This document shows positions 1 to 11,600 of a stretch of DNA of 64,000 nt, in pieces. Source of the stretch: Piliocolobus tephrosceles (taxonomy: Eukaryota; Chordata; Mammalia; Primates; Cercopithecidae); NCBI RefSeq assembly GCF_002776525.5, contig NC_045439.1, positions 122,027,226-122,091,225 of the forward strand, read 5' to 3'. Position 1 is the first letter of the stretch; every line of letters starts with the position of its first letter. The notes beneath the pieces were generated by a model, which saw only the letters and a program-made list of their open reading frames with translations, was not told the origin of the DNA and ran no database searches. Both the position numbers and the translations under genes were made by a program.

Positions 1-390
1 TCTTTTCCTAACTGAATACCCTTGATTTCTTTCTCTTGCCTGATTGCCCTAGCCAGAACTTCCAACACTATGTTGAATAGGAGTGGTGAGAGAGGGCATC
101 CCTGTCTTGTGCCAGTTTTCAAAGGGAATTTTTCCAGTTTTTGCCCATTCAGTATGATATTAGCTGTGGGTTTGTCATAAATAGCTCTTATTATTTTGAG
201 GTACGTTCCATCAATACCGAATTTATTGAGCGTTTTTAGCATGAAGGGCTGTTGAATTTTGTCAAAAGCCTTTTCTGCATCTAGTGAGATAATCATGTGG
301 TTCTTGTCTTTGGTTCTGTTTATACGCTGGATTACGTTTATTGATTTGCGAATGTTGAACCAGCCTTGCATCCCAGGGATGAAGCCCCCT
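1..390 (-). mobile_element. L1 (LINE-1) ORF2 fragment, antisense
   Basis: The plus strand reads as the reverse complement of the L1 ORF2 reverse-transcriptase region, for example 'CCTTGCATCCCAGGGATGAAG' without its last base near 367. It runs off the left edge of the window and stops abruptly at about 390, so both ends are truncated here. It lies in a CIDEB intron, antisense to that gene. The match to primate L1 is from memory; the subfamily was not determined. Confidence 0.88.
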
Positions 391-499
391 AGTGAGCTTT
401 TCTATGGGAGCAGGGGTTAGCAGGAGATAGGGAGAGTTGGAGGGATGGAATTCAGAGGCCAGTATGGAGGGCAATTTGTACGACAAATCAAGTTCAAAT

Positions 500-700
500 T
501 CTGATTCTGCCACTTCCTGGCTGTCAAACCTTGGGAAGTTGTTCAACCTATCAAAACCTCAAGTTTCTTCATCTATAAAAAGGCAATAATAACACATCAC
601 CTCCTAGGGTTGTTGAAAGGAGTAAGAGGATAATGTAGGTAAAGTCCTCATACCTGGCACAGAGTAAGGACTCAAAAAGGTTAAACACTATTACTGAAAA
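500..700 (+). repeat. MIR-like SINE relic
   Basis: The segment has the MIR core order: an 'attctgattctgccacttcc' block, then a CTCAAGTTTCTTCATCTATAAA block, then GGTTGTTGAAAGG and a TGGCACAGAGTAAGGACTC end. It is old and diverged, in a CIDEB intron. The rest of 391-1042 is intronic sequence with nothing recognised. Confidence 0.55.
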
Positions 701-1042
701 CAGTTCTGGAGAACTCTGAGGGTGTGGGAAGTGAGGTGCAGCATTGTAGATAAGACAGAAGGGTGGACTTCATGAGAAAATGGCTTGCTTTCCAATTCCA
801 AACTCCCAAGCAAGGGGAGATGCCAATGACATGGTAGGAGCAAAGAGGAAAAAGCTCAGCCTCTAGCTAGAATCCCCCAAAACCTGAAGAACACGGAGAG
901 CTGCAGCCTTTAGGAGGTATCAAAGTGCCGGAAAGTCAAGGTGGGACATCGACCAATGTCTAGAGCCAACTGATGGATGTTGGGCAGCTAAAGAGGGAAG
1001 GGGCATGGGATACCTTCCTTCTTGCTTGTTGCCATTGGGCAG

Positions 1043-1933
1043 GCATTGGAGACCCTACTGCTGAATGGAGTGCTAACCCTGGTGCTAGAGGAGGATGGAA
1101 CTGCAGTGGACAGTGAGGACTTCTTCCAGCTGCTAGAGGATGACACGTGCCTGATGGTGTTAGAGTCCGGTCAGAGCTGGAGCCCCACGAGGGTAAGAGG
1201 CCTATACTGGGGCTGTTTCCACTGCCCGTCCTTTAGAGCTTTCCTGGGCTTCCTCTCTAGCTTAACCCTGATCCTGGGGACCAGGTGCAGAGGGAGTTGT
1301 GGAATTGTCAAGGATGCCACACAGTGGACAGAAAGTCTAAGCAAGGGAGAGTCTGACACAGTGCCGACGGAGATTAGTGGTGGGTGTCTGGTGTGAGGAT
1401 ATACTGCACTGACAAGGGTGTCCTACAGAGTGGAGTGCTGTCATATGGCCTGGGACGGGAGAGGCCTAAGCACAGCAAGGACATCGCCCGCATCACCTTT
1501 GACGTGTACAAGCAAAACCCTCGAGACCTCTTTGGCAGCCTGAATGTCAAAGCCACATTCTACGGGTTCTACTCTATGAGTTGTGACTTTCAAGGACTCG
1601 GCCCAAAGAAAGTACTCAGGTCAGAAATCAACATGTCATACTTCCCCATCCCCTACAGTTGGATAGTCCCCATAACTCCTCCTCCTGCACCCACCTACCC
1701 CTAGTTAGCTCTTGCTTGTGGAAAGTCCTCATCTCACAGCTTGATGGCTTCCTCCCAGGTTTCCCAAATCATCTGATTTCCTCTCGTCTCTGCCCTTCAG
1801 GGAGCTCCTTCGTTGGACCTCCACATTGCTGCAAGGCCTGGGCCACATGTTGCTGGGAATTTCCTCCACCCTTCGTCATGTAGTGGAGGGGGCTGAGCAG
1901 TGGCAGCAAAAGGGCCGCCTCCATTCCTACTAA
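1043..1933 (+). CDS. CIDEB: CIDEB, cell death-inducing DFFA-like effector b (C-terminal 157 residues; 5' exons outside window)
   Basis: CIDEB is a lipid-droplet and ER protein that promotes VLDL lipidation and droplet fusion in liver; it was first described as a DFF45-related apoptosis effector. Three coding exons are visible: 1043-1192, 1429-1619 and 1801-1933 (stop TAA 1931-1933), all with AG/GT borders and matching phases. Joined they give 157 residues, equal to residues 63-219 of the 219-residue human protein. The part includes the second half of the CIDE-N domain (ALETLLLNGV, EDDTCLMVLESGQSW) and the CIDE-C region with the hydrophobic LLQGLGHMLLG segment. The first ~62 codons lie left of the window. 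The reading frame is intact. It converges on NOP9, whose stop is only 533 bp away on the other strand. Confidence 0.95.
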
Positions 1934-2346
1934 GAAGGGGCTCTGAGCTTCTGCCCCCAGAATCATTCCAAGAGACACACTGCAAAGACTATGACAGCAT
2001 CAAATTTCAGGACCTGCAGACAGTACAGGCTAGATAACTCACCCAATTTCCCCATTGTCCTCTGATCTGCTTGTGAGAGAACCTTTCAGCATAATGCCTC
2101 ACGTCCCAAGTCTATACCCTTACCTGAAGAATGCTGTCCTTTCCTAGCCACCTTTCTGGCCTCCCACTTGCCCTGAAAGGCCACAAGCCTGTCCCCCAGG
2201 CATCTTGATCCCAGTCTGATTGCTGCTACATCTAACCCCTACCAATGCCTCCTGTCCCTAGACTCCCCAGCGCACTGATGACAGCCCTCCGACTTAACCC
2301 TGAGATGTCTTCATATCCTTCCCCCCAAACTAACAAAAACATTTCC

Positions 2347-2352
2347 AATAAA
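2347..2352 (+). terminator. CIDEB: CIDEB polyadenylation signal AATAAA
   Basis: AATAAA lies 414 bp after the CIDEB stop, in an A/T-rich patch. It is the only canonical hexamer I see between the CIDEB and NOP9 stop codons on this strand. Cleavage would be expected about 10-30 bases downstream, within about 100 bp of the NOP9 stop. Confidence 0.7.
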
Positions 2353-2465
2353 AATATAAAATATTTACCACTACGACTTTTGACTCCAATTTAAACCAGG
2401 AAAGGGATGGGGTGGATACCCCCTTTTGCCCTCCCCCATCAACACGCAGTCCCAGATCCAAAGCC

Positions 2466-5400
2466 TCAGTCTTCAAGTATGGAGTTCAATGCCCGCCTCC
2501 GCTTGGCCACCGCACCCTGCTGCTGTTCCCAAGCCTCTCGTCGCTTTAAGAAGGTAGTCAATGCCACATTTCTAGCCACATGGTGGCCGAAAGGGTCTCT
2601 TATCAGCTCCTGGTTCTGCTCCCCTGCAAAGGGAACCACTCATGTTTAGTACCACCATGCTCAAAGACAGACTCTACCTGAGGTAAAAGTCCCTCCATTT
2701 CCCCCAGACCCTGGGACTGCCACTGGGATACAGTGAACACTTCACTTTCCAAAGAACAGAAGTCAGAGGGAGGGGTGAGGGCAGAGGACTGCATAATCAG
2801 TCAGCGGGAGGGAAGGGGAAAGCAGACTGCTAAGAACCCATGAGCAAGACCACCCTTTGGAACTAAAGACTGTTGAATTTCAGTAGACTTCCCAACCACC
2901 CAGTGATCTGGAGTAAGAGAGGGGAAGAGTCTGGAAACATCAAAGACAGGGGCTGGTACTCACCCAGCTCAGCAGCAATTTCCTTCCGAGCCCCCAAGGC
3001 TGCTCCACTCCAGATGGCATCTAGCACACGGCTGCCATGGCGACTACAGGCCAGAGCCACATATTGTCCCTGTATTGAGACAAGCAAAGTAGGTCTCCCT
3101 AGCAAAGTCCACAAAAGTGTATTTTGGGAGCTTGCAGGGAGTGAATTTTCTGAAGAGTTTACGGGCTGAATTAAAATAGTCTAGTAATTACATAGCCTTT
3201 TGGAGTCTGAAGGTACAGTCCTGAGAAAGCTCATATTCTCTAAATGGATGATGGTGGGGAATCAAGGCAGAAGCCAGAAATCTAACCTTTAGGTTCTGCA
3301 GCACACGGCGGCGCTGCTTGCGTGTCACAGAAGGGCTGGTCAGGATGGCATCCAGCACATGAGAGCCAGCAGGACTCTGGGCCAGGACCAGAAGTTGTGG
3401 TCCCGTCAAGGCACCCAGACTTCGAAGTACAAGACCAGGAGCGGAGAAGTGCAGCAGATGCTGGAGCAGTAGAGACCCAAGGACTGTCACGTCCCCCAAG
3501 GCCCTGGCTGCGGCCATTTCCACCTGGGAGCGCAGAGATAGGAAATTAGGAGGCACCAACAAGCCAGGTGGATGAGCCCATCCCCAGAACACTGCCACGT
3601 CCACCTAGATGAAGTCACCACTCTCACCTCAGAAGTCAGAGGCTTGCTAAACCCTAGGAGGCCTGGCTCCCAATTAGTCACTGGCTTGGCCTCTCCCCTA
3701 CCTCACCTGGTGCTCTGCAGGCACTGCCCCCTCCTCCTCCATCAGTCCATAGTACACCTCATACGCCATCAAAGTGGCAAAGAGAGGCACACAGGCCACT
3801 TGCCGGGATGAGGGCTCTGCACAGTGGAATGCCTAAAGGAGAAGACAAAATATGATGAACCTGAGAACTTCTCCATCCCTAACCTCAACTTTAAGGGAAC
3901 ACCTTCAGGAAAGGAAAGAAGCCCCAACTCCAAAAGAATGTGAGCTCCATGAGAGCAGGATATCATGCCTTGCTGTATCCCCAGTCTCTATCACATACAG
4001 GGATTAATAAACGTTTATCCCTTAAATAAACTTCTCTCTTAGTTCTGGGAGACAAGTTTTGTTCCAAGACTGTGAAATAGCATTTGGCCTCAGCCGGGCG
4101 CAGTGAGTTGAGACTGCACCATTGCACTCCAGCCTGGGCAACAAGAGCGAAACTCTGTCTCAAAAAAAAAAAAAAAAAAATTAGCCGGGAGTGGTGGCGG
4201 GCACCTATAGGCCTCACTTTCCCCCATTCCTGTGAACTCCTTGGGCATCAGACTTCCTGAGTCCAGAGGTACAACAACTTAAGATTAGATAAGTCCTAAC
4301 AGGTAGAAGTTGGACTGAGGGCATAAACGGATTGTGGGTAATATCCACTCACCTCCAACAAGAGCTGTAGGACCTTGGCTTGGTAGGCCCCAACTCTGCG
4401 ACAGGCCCCCACTAGGGCAATGACTACCCCTGGGTGGCCCTGGGCCAATACAGCTTCCAGGACAGGGCTCAGCTCCTCAAACATAGGGAACAGCTGATGG
4501 GAAACATGGGATGTAACTTTGGCATTCTGGTAATGGTGGACCACATTATTCAGAGAAACCTTCCCAGTGAAAACAACTAAAAATGCTAGATAAAACATAA
4601 AAAGCATTGCCAGTATCAGGACTTTTGTTTGGCTAGATAAGGCCCAGGACAAGGGGGCAGTCTTAGAGGTGCCACCTCACAGGAAGGAACTTTAAGTGGC
4701 TCTTCTCTATGTGTAAGGGAGAACTAGAGGCAAGGGGGGACTAAAATTAAACCTGCCCTTCCACTCTAACACCCAATGCATGAGACCACAGGGAAGCCCA
4801 CCTTAGTCCTAAGCAGCAAAGGAAAAGAGCAGCTATGGCAACAGCTCTAGCACTCATGTGGGCTTAGAGCCAAGTACCAGAGTCCGGGTAGGCCATGGAA
4901 CCTCAAGCTGTAAACCTGAATGAAGCCTGTCTCTTGCTGGTCCTCATACCTGAGAGAAGTCAAAACAAATCCTCACTGGAAGGTGGGCAAATTTATCCTA
5001 AGCTCTGGAAAACCTCAAGGAATAGCTTTTCAAGGGCAATGGCCAGCACAATGTCAAAAATATATAGAGGCAGACAGACCATAAAATAAGGTCCAATGAT
5101 CAAGAATTAGCAGAAACAGAACCAGCTCAGGTTTCCAACTCACCAGCTCAGGGGTAGTGACTGCATCCAGTAAGCGCTGCAAAGGGAAGTTGGCAATGGG
5201 ATGTGCAGCCAGGGTCTGCAGCTGCCCCTGCAAGTGCTCCTCAAAGAGGCTCTGGAGCCTTGGGGGCTCCAACACCAGCAGGACCTGCTCCAGGAGTCTA
5301 GAGCTCGTCTGATCTCGGAGAAATAGCAGTAGGGGACTGGGGACAAGAAGGGCATCAGGTAGTCTTAACTCTATTTCATGCAAAATACAGTTGCACTACA

Positions 5401-7638
5401 TCACCTCATTCATTTCACACAGCCCCACCAACTTTGAATGATCCTGAGGCCCTGACCATACCTGCCATCTACTGAGGAACTGCGAGTACTCAGGTAGCCA
5501 ATCACAGCATTGCAGAGATAAGCGCAAAACTGGGGAAGTTTGTGGTGTAAAACCTGTAAAGCCACTTGAAGACAGAAGCTGGAGATCTTATCAGTGATAA
5601 ACACTGTGGAGAGAAGGCAGAAATAAAGCAGCTTTCTCAAAGTCCAGACAACCTGCATAACCTCAAACTTTAGGCAACAAGATACAGGGCACTATGGACA
5701 CAAAGGGACTATACGAAGTGCTTTGAACATCAAACCAGACCAGGTTTGAAAAGAAGAGGAATAACCTGACCTGAGGGCCTTGCTTGGTGGTAAAATCACC
5801 TCCAGAAAAGTAGATACGAGACCCTCCTCCTACTTCCCTCCTTACCTGCAATGTCCTTCAGAAAGGAGGAGGTCAAGTCCTGAAGGCGATTTAAAAAGGT
5901 TTCAGGGACTTCAAAATCAGCTGGCTTACATTCCCGAGCTGGGGCCTTCTGTGCTTCTGAAGGAAGATTAAGAACATGTGCAGTGGGGAGATCACAAACC
6001 GTCACCCAGGAGAGAAAAATTCCATAGATGGACAAGGATTCCACTTGGAGATGCAGAACAGATGTAATACAACTGAATGTCTCTTCTGGATGACAGAACT
6101 GAGACTACATTTCTGTCTTGATATTTCTAAGAAACTTCAACCAGCTTCCCCATGGTCCACAGAAGACAGTTCAACCTCCTCAGTCAGGTAGTCAAGGCAT
6201 TCCAAAATTAAGCCTCATTTAAACTCGCTAACTTTATTTCCCAGAGTTTTTCAAAACATGGATCACAGCTCAAGACTGTATCATGAAATCAAGTTGGCAG
6301 TCTCAACTTGTTTTTTTTTTTTTTAATGAAATAGAGCAGAATAAAGTTTTGAAAAGGAAAAAAATAAAATAAAATAACAGAGTGGACTGCATGTAGTAAG
6401 GGTATTCTTTCCTGAACTTTTGCTTGAGTCCAGTATGTATGTTACTTTTGCTTGAGTCCATTTAAATGTTAAGTCATGCTTAAAAAGAAAAATTTCTCCT
6501 CCTGTGTCCATTCTAATAGCTGTCCCCCAAACACAACTGTACATCCCTACCTCTGGGCCTCTGCACACACTAATCTTTGGCTTGCTAAAGCCCTGTTCAG
6601 ATTAGGACAGGTCAAGCTAATTCTTCCAGGTCAAGCTCCCCCATGAAGACTTAGTCTTCTGTTTACTGTCTCCTTCTGAACTTTCTAAATTCTTCTTCCC
6701 CCTAGGTCCACTCTCCTCTTGTAATACTTACCAGATGATTGGGAACCACGGGGCCTGGCTCTCTCAGACTCCAGAATAGTCCCTCCTAACACCTGAAGCA
6801 GAGTTCTGACCACGAAGCTGCCATGTGTGTCTCCACAGTAGAAAAGAAAATCATCACACACCTCAGCGGCTAGTTCCAGGACCAGCTCCTCCAGGGTCTC
6901 CGTGGGACCATCCTTCCCATCCTCCCCTTCCTGCTCCTCCTCCTCCTCCGCAGCACTCCCCAGCAATCGAGGGAGCTGTAGCAAAGCACTTTGCAATACA
7001 TGGACCCCGCATCGGTGACAGGCCACAGTGCGCAAGTTGGAGCGCAGAGCAGCCCATACGCGACAAAGCGGTTTCAAGGGACTGAATCCCAACAGTTCCT
7101 GCAGCATCTCACTGCCAGTCCTGTTAGTGGACAAAGCTAGGGCCTGAGTCTCTACTTCCTTCATAATATTATGCACCATCAGATCTGGAAAAGTGAAGAA
7201 AAACACACTTTGAAGAGACTTAGTAGACAATACGGTTATGTACCCTCACTTAACCAAGGGTCGTGGGTGGGAGGCCGAGGAAGAGGACATGGGAAATGAA
7301 ACTAAGTCCCCACGCCCTGCCGACCCGAGAAAGTTTCCTTGCCTGCCCTGGATTTGATGCTCTTGGTCTAAACCCCGAAGTTGCTGCCTACCTCGTTCTT
7401 CCCCAGTCTCGGGAGCCTCTTTCAATGCTGACAGCGCCCGGCGGAAATATCCCAGAGCTTCGGGGCTCAGGTGCGGGTGCAAATCTGGAGGCGGCTCCGA
7501 GCGCCTATCCGGAGGCGGCCAGGGTTGCCGCTTACTGCCGGGTAAGGGGCGCCCCGACCCCTTGGCCCCGCGCCCCCGTTTGCCACCAGCTGGGAACCGG
7601 CGCCCCACCTTGTGTGGAGAGCGCGGACCCAGCCCCAT
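2466..7638 (-). CDS. NOP9: NOP9, nucleolar Pumilio-repeat protein, complete (10 coding exons, 637 aa)
   Basis: NOP9 binds pre-rRNA through a U-shaped array of PUM repeats and is needed for 18S rRNA maturation and 40S assembly in the nucleolus. Coding exons, in reading order on the minus strand: 7638-7392, 7184-6732, 5956-5846, 5603-5462, 5336-5144, 4493-4353, 3832-3707, 3523-3287, 3069-2964 and 2623-2466 (stop). All borders are GT-AG and the sum is 1914 nt, giving 637 residues against 636 in human. The N-terminus (MGLGPRSPHKVG) is basic, as expected for nucleolar targeting. Pumilio-like helices follow, e.g. HRCGVHVLQSAL, GDTHGSFVVRTLL, SPAGSHVLDAIL, CSRHGSRVLDAIW and DPFGHHVARNV. An acidic run (EEEEEQEGED) lies in exon 2. 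The start is the first in-frame ATG in the CpG island shared with DHRS1. A fragment of exon 3 recurs at 9442-9582. Confidence 0.95.
3905..4020 (+). repeat. L2-like LINE relic
   Basis: The text 'gtgagctccatgagagcagg' followed by TGCTGTATCCCCAGTCTC and an AATAAACG end is the usual L2 3' tail. It lies in the NOP9 intron between 3833 and 4352. Confidence 0.6.
4092..4211 (+). mobile_element. Rearranged Alu fragment
   Basis: The order of Alu parts is wrong. A short head (GCCGGGCGCAG) joins directly to the distal arm (CACTCCAGCCTGGGCAACAAG), then an A-run of about 18, then an internal ATTAGCCGGGAGTGGTGGCGGG piece. It therefore lacks a normal body. It lies in a NOP9 intron. Confidence 0.75.
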
Positions 7639-8320
7639 GTGTGTTTCGGGACCCCTCCGGCTGCAAAAGTTTCCTTAGCTGCGGACGAACCTTCAACGTC
7701 GCCAAGCGTGTGCCTGGCCCAAACCAAGTTCAGAAACGCGGGCGCGCTCCTGACGCAGCTACTACGTCATAGTTACGCGCGGCCCCAGCCGGGCGGGGTG
7801 GGTGTGACCCCCATATCGCTCCGCCCCATCCGCGGGTTCTAACTTTGACCCAGGACTCCGCCCTTCGATCCCAGCACAGAATCGCTCCGGGTCCTACTGT
7901 AGAATCAGTCCTTGAACACTGCCTCCACGTCACCAGCTCAATCTGGGCCAGAACCCAGACTTCCACCGCAGCCCCGCAATTTGCCCCAGTCGTAGTCACT
8001 TCGTTGCGCCCCTACGGCCGGAATTAAAGTTCTCGAACTATACGTGTATGGCGAGCTAGTCAGCGCGAGGACCTCAGCGGCAGCGCAGGTGGCAGGTAAG
8101 CGGCACACGCGCCTCACATTTAGGGTTTCGGATCTCCAGGCTTCCCGCTCGTCCCCGGCCCGGAAGCTGCGCCTCTGGCTCAGCTGGACTGGGTCAGGCC
8201 AGGGACCGGAGTTCCAGATAGCCCAGGACTCTGCTTGGACGCGCTCCGAGGGGCTGCCGCGCCAGATTCCCCCATCCAGGCAGCCACACTCAGAGGGTCG
8301 TAGCAGTTGTCCACCTCTGG
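7440..8320. promoter_or_regulatory. Bidirectional CpG-island promoter of NOP9 and DHRS1
   Basis: This stretch is rich in CpG, unlike the flanks, and separates the NOP9 start codon (7638, minus) from the non-coding first exon of DHRS1 (plus). It has a CRE/ATF-like TACGTCAT at 7763-7770, a nearby TGACGCAG at 7751, and an ETS-like CCGGAAG at 8160-8166. No TATA box is evident. Divergent transcription of the two genes from one island is inferred from geometry and matches the human arrangement. Confidence 0.8.
8020..8095 (+). other. DHRS1: DHRS1 non-coding exon 1 (5' end approximate)
   Basis: A strong donor, GGCAG|GTAAGCGG, ends the exon at 8095. The next acceptor is AG at 8580-8581, giving an intron of 486 bp. 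The transcription start cannot be placed from sequence alone; the left edge given is a guess within the CpG island. Confidence 0.55.
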
Positions 8321-8605
8321 ACAGTCCCACTCAGCCGCTTCTTCACTCTCTGGGCGTCCCAAAAGACAGTCAGCCTTGTCCTCAGGCCCACACCCAGTTG
8401 TCCGCCTCTGACTCCCTTACCCTTAGGGCTGCACCCAGTTGTCCGCCTCTGACTCCTCTCCCCTCAAAGGATTCTTACTCTGGCTCCTCCTCTCACCCCT
8501 AGTGAGGCTCCCCCCCCCACCCCCGCCCCAACACACACACAGTCTCCAGGCTTCCCTCAGAGCAAGTCTTTGCTTCCACAGACCTTCCTCCTTTGCCTGT
8601 GAGTC

Positions 8606-11600
8606 ATGGCAGCTCCCATGAAGGGCAAAGTGTGTGTGGTGACTGGTGCCTCCAGAGGTATTGGCCGTGGCATTGCCTTGCAGCTCTGCAAAGCAGGTGC
8701 CACAGTTTACATCACTGGCCGCCATCCAGACACCCTTCGTGTTGCTGCTCAGGAGGTGAGTGCTTCCTCTGGGACCACAGTTGCAGAAACCACCCAAGAG
8801 AGCCCTTCCACTTAACCGCTCCCTTTCCTAATCCCTTACCTGAAACTATAATACTACTCAACAAGATGTGAATATTTATTCAAAGTGGAAATTTAAAACC
8901 CTGTAAATAACTTCAGGTAAGGTAGAATTTTGCCGCCCAGTGAGTTTTATGAAAAAACTTTGTTTGAGCCAGGCATGGTGGCATGTGCCTATAGTCGCAG
9001 CAGCTACTCTGGAGGCTGAGGCAGGAGGATCGCTTGAGCCTAGGAGTTGAGCCATGATCACGCCACTGCACTCCAGTCTAGACGACAGAGGGAGACACTG
9101 TCTTAAAAAAAAAAAAGAAAGAAAAGAAAAGAAAGAAAGAAAAAGAAAAGAACTTTGTGTTTGAGAGCAGAGATTTTGGAATTGTAACTAAAGGGTTGTG
9201 GACCTGTGTTTTCCTCTATTTTAGGCAAGACTTTATTGAACTGTACATTTTTTGCTTATTTACTAGACTTCAGTTAAATGAATATTTGAGTATCCATGAT
9301 TTGCTAGGCATTGGGTAAAGCACGGAAGTTATCAAGACTAATAAGATCTAATTTCTGCTCTTCAAAGATTCAGTCCATGGTGGAGTACAGTGGCTCATGC
9401 CTGGAGTCCCAGCCCTTTGGGAGGCCAAGGCAGCAAGATCACTTATCTGCAATGTCCTTCAGAAAGGAGGAGGTCAGGTCCTGAAGGCAATTTAAAAAGG
9501 TTTCAGGGACTTCAATCAGCTGGCTTACATTCCTGAGCTGGGGCCTTCTGTGCTTCTGAAGGAAGATTAAGAACATGTGCAGCCTTTTGGAGACCAGTCT
9601 GGGCAACACAGCTAGACCCAGTCTCTACAAAAAATATTTTTTGAATAATTAGCTGGGCACGGTGGCCTGCACCTGTAGTACCACCTACTTGGGAAGCTGA
9701 AGCAGGAGGATCGTTTGAGCCCAGGAGTTCGAGGTTGCAGTGAGCTATGATTGCACCGCTGCACTCCAGCCTGGGTGACAGTGAGATCCTGTCTCTAAAA
9801 AAAAAATTAAAATTAAAAATGAAGATAGAGTCCAACAGGAAATAAAGTACAGGAAACAGTCATTTCAATGTAATGTGAATATGGTAAATTGTAAGAAGGA
9901 GATACACACAGAATACTCTAGGCGTGTTGGGGAGCATCCAGATGACACAGGAGAGTGGCTAGGGAAAGTGGTTTGGGAAAGCATCCTGGAGGAGGTAGGT
10001 GGTTCTTGAACTGAGTTTTGAAAGGTAAGAGTTAGGTAAAGGAAGTTAGGAAAACCTTTCCAACAGAGGGAGCTGCATAAGCATAGGGACGGTGTGTGAA
10101 AGAGTAGATGTTGAGATAATGCAAGGGAAGAGTAGTGAGTGAGAGGCTGGAGAGGAAAGAGTAGGTCTTGGAAGACCCTAGAAGAGAACTCAGGCTTCAT
10201 TCTCTAAGAGATGGAGATCCAGTTAGGAGATTTTGAACAGGGTTTGTGTTTTAGATGGTTCGTACTGGCTGGATTATGAAGAATTAATTTAAGGCAGACA
10301 GACTAGAGGTCAGGTGAGTAGTTGGGAGGCATTGCAGTAGTTCAGGCAAGGAGGGTAATAGGGGAGGATCCATAAATTTGGAGAATAGGACGATTGTTCT
10401 TGGATAAGGGACTCTTCTTCCTCTGAAGTTGGAGGTTTGTGGGCATTTGTAGAGAGTGAGACAGAACAGAAAGTAGAAATCATTCATGGCTGATAGCTTT
10501 GGTTTCTTCAGTTACCAAGCAGGAGCATTGGTGGAGTGAGGGTAAGAGAACTGGGACTGAGTAGAGGTTCTAGGTGAGTGGTGAAGGGTGGGAGCTAAGG
10601 GCATGAGAGATGGAAAAGACCACAACAAGGAAAAGGTTGCTTACTCATTTCTCAAGAACAGACTCCATGCCTCACTTGTTCTTACCCTCTACTTGCATTG
10701 TACTTTGAGAAGTACATTAAGAAGAAGGAGTGAACACCAATGCTCTTTAGTCTCCACATCCTCACTCCACACCACATGGTGGGCCTCAGTAAATGTTTGT
10801 AGATTATTAAAACTTACTTTGCAGTTCACCTTGTTCTGGGGTGGGGAGGCCTATCATTCCTGAAACTACTCAAACAGACACCAGAGGGCAGTGTTGCCTG
10901 CCATATTGTCTCTGCAGCTGGCTCTCCTAGGATTGTCTTCTCAGTGCTCAAGTCCACTTTTGGTTGAGGGAGTTTTGTCATGACTCACACCCGTGTGTGA
11001 ATGTAAGCTCATATCCCCTGTCCTACTCCAGGCACAATCCCTCGGCGGCCGATGTGTGCCTGTGGTGTGCGATTCAAGCCAGGAGAGTGAAGTGCGAAGC
11101 CTGTTTGAGCAAGTGGCTCGGGAACAGCAAGGGCGTCTGGATGTGCTGGTCAACAACGCTTATGCAGGAGTCCAGGTACCCTTTGAACTTTGGTCCCAGC
11201 TCTACATTTCTGACCTCCCCCTCTGACCCCTGCATCTTCATCCCCACTCATTGTCCCTTCCATTACCTAGCCCCTCACACCTCCCAGCCTTCAGATCATT
11301 CATCACCCTTCCTGTGCCTTCCAGACGATCCTGAACACCAGGAATAAGGCATTCTGGGAAACCCCTGCCTCCATGTGGGATGATATCAACAACGTTGGAC
11401 TCAGGTGGATGCTCCACTGCCAGGGCCCGTGTTCCCTCACTCACTTAGCCAGCTCAACAGCCAGGCCTTTCCTTACATGCCCTCTCCTTTTCCCTCTGGC
11501 CTCCCCCATCTCTTTCTTCTCCCTTCTGCTCCATTTGTCCCACTTACCTCTGGAGAAGTTCCATCCAGGTGAGTCTGTTCCTGAGAATGTCAACTCTTGC

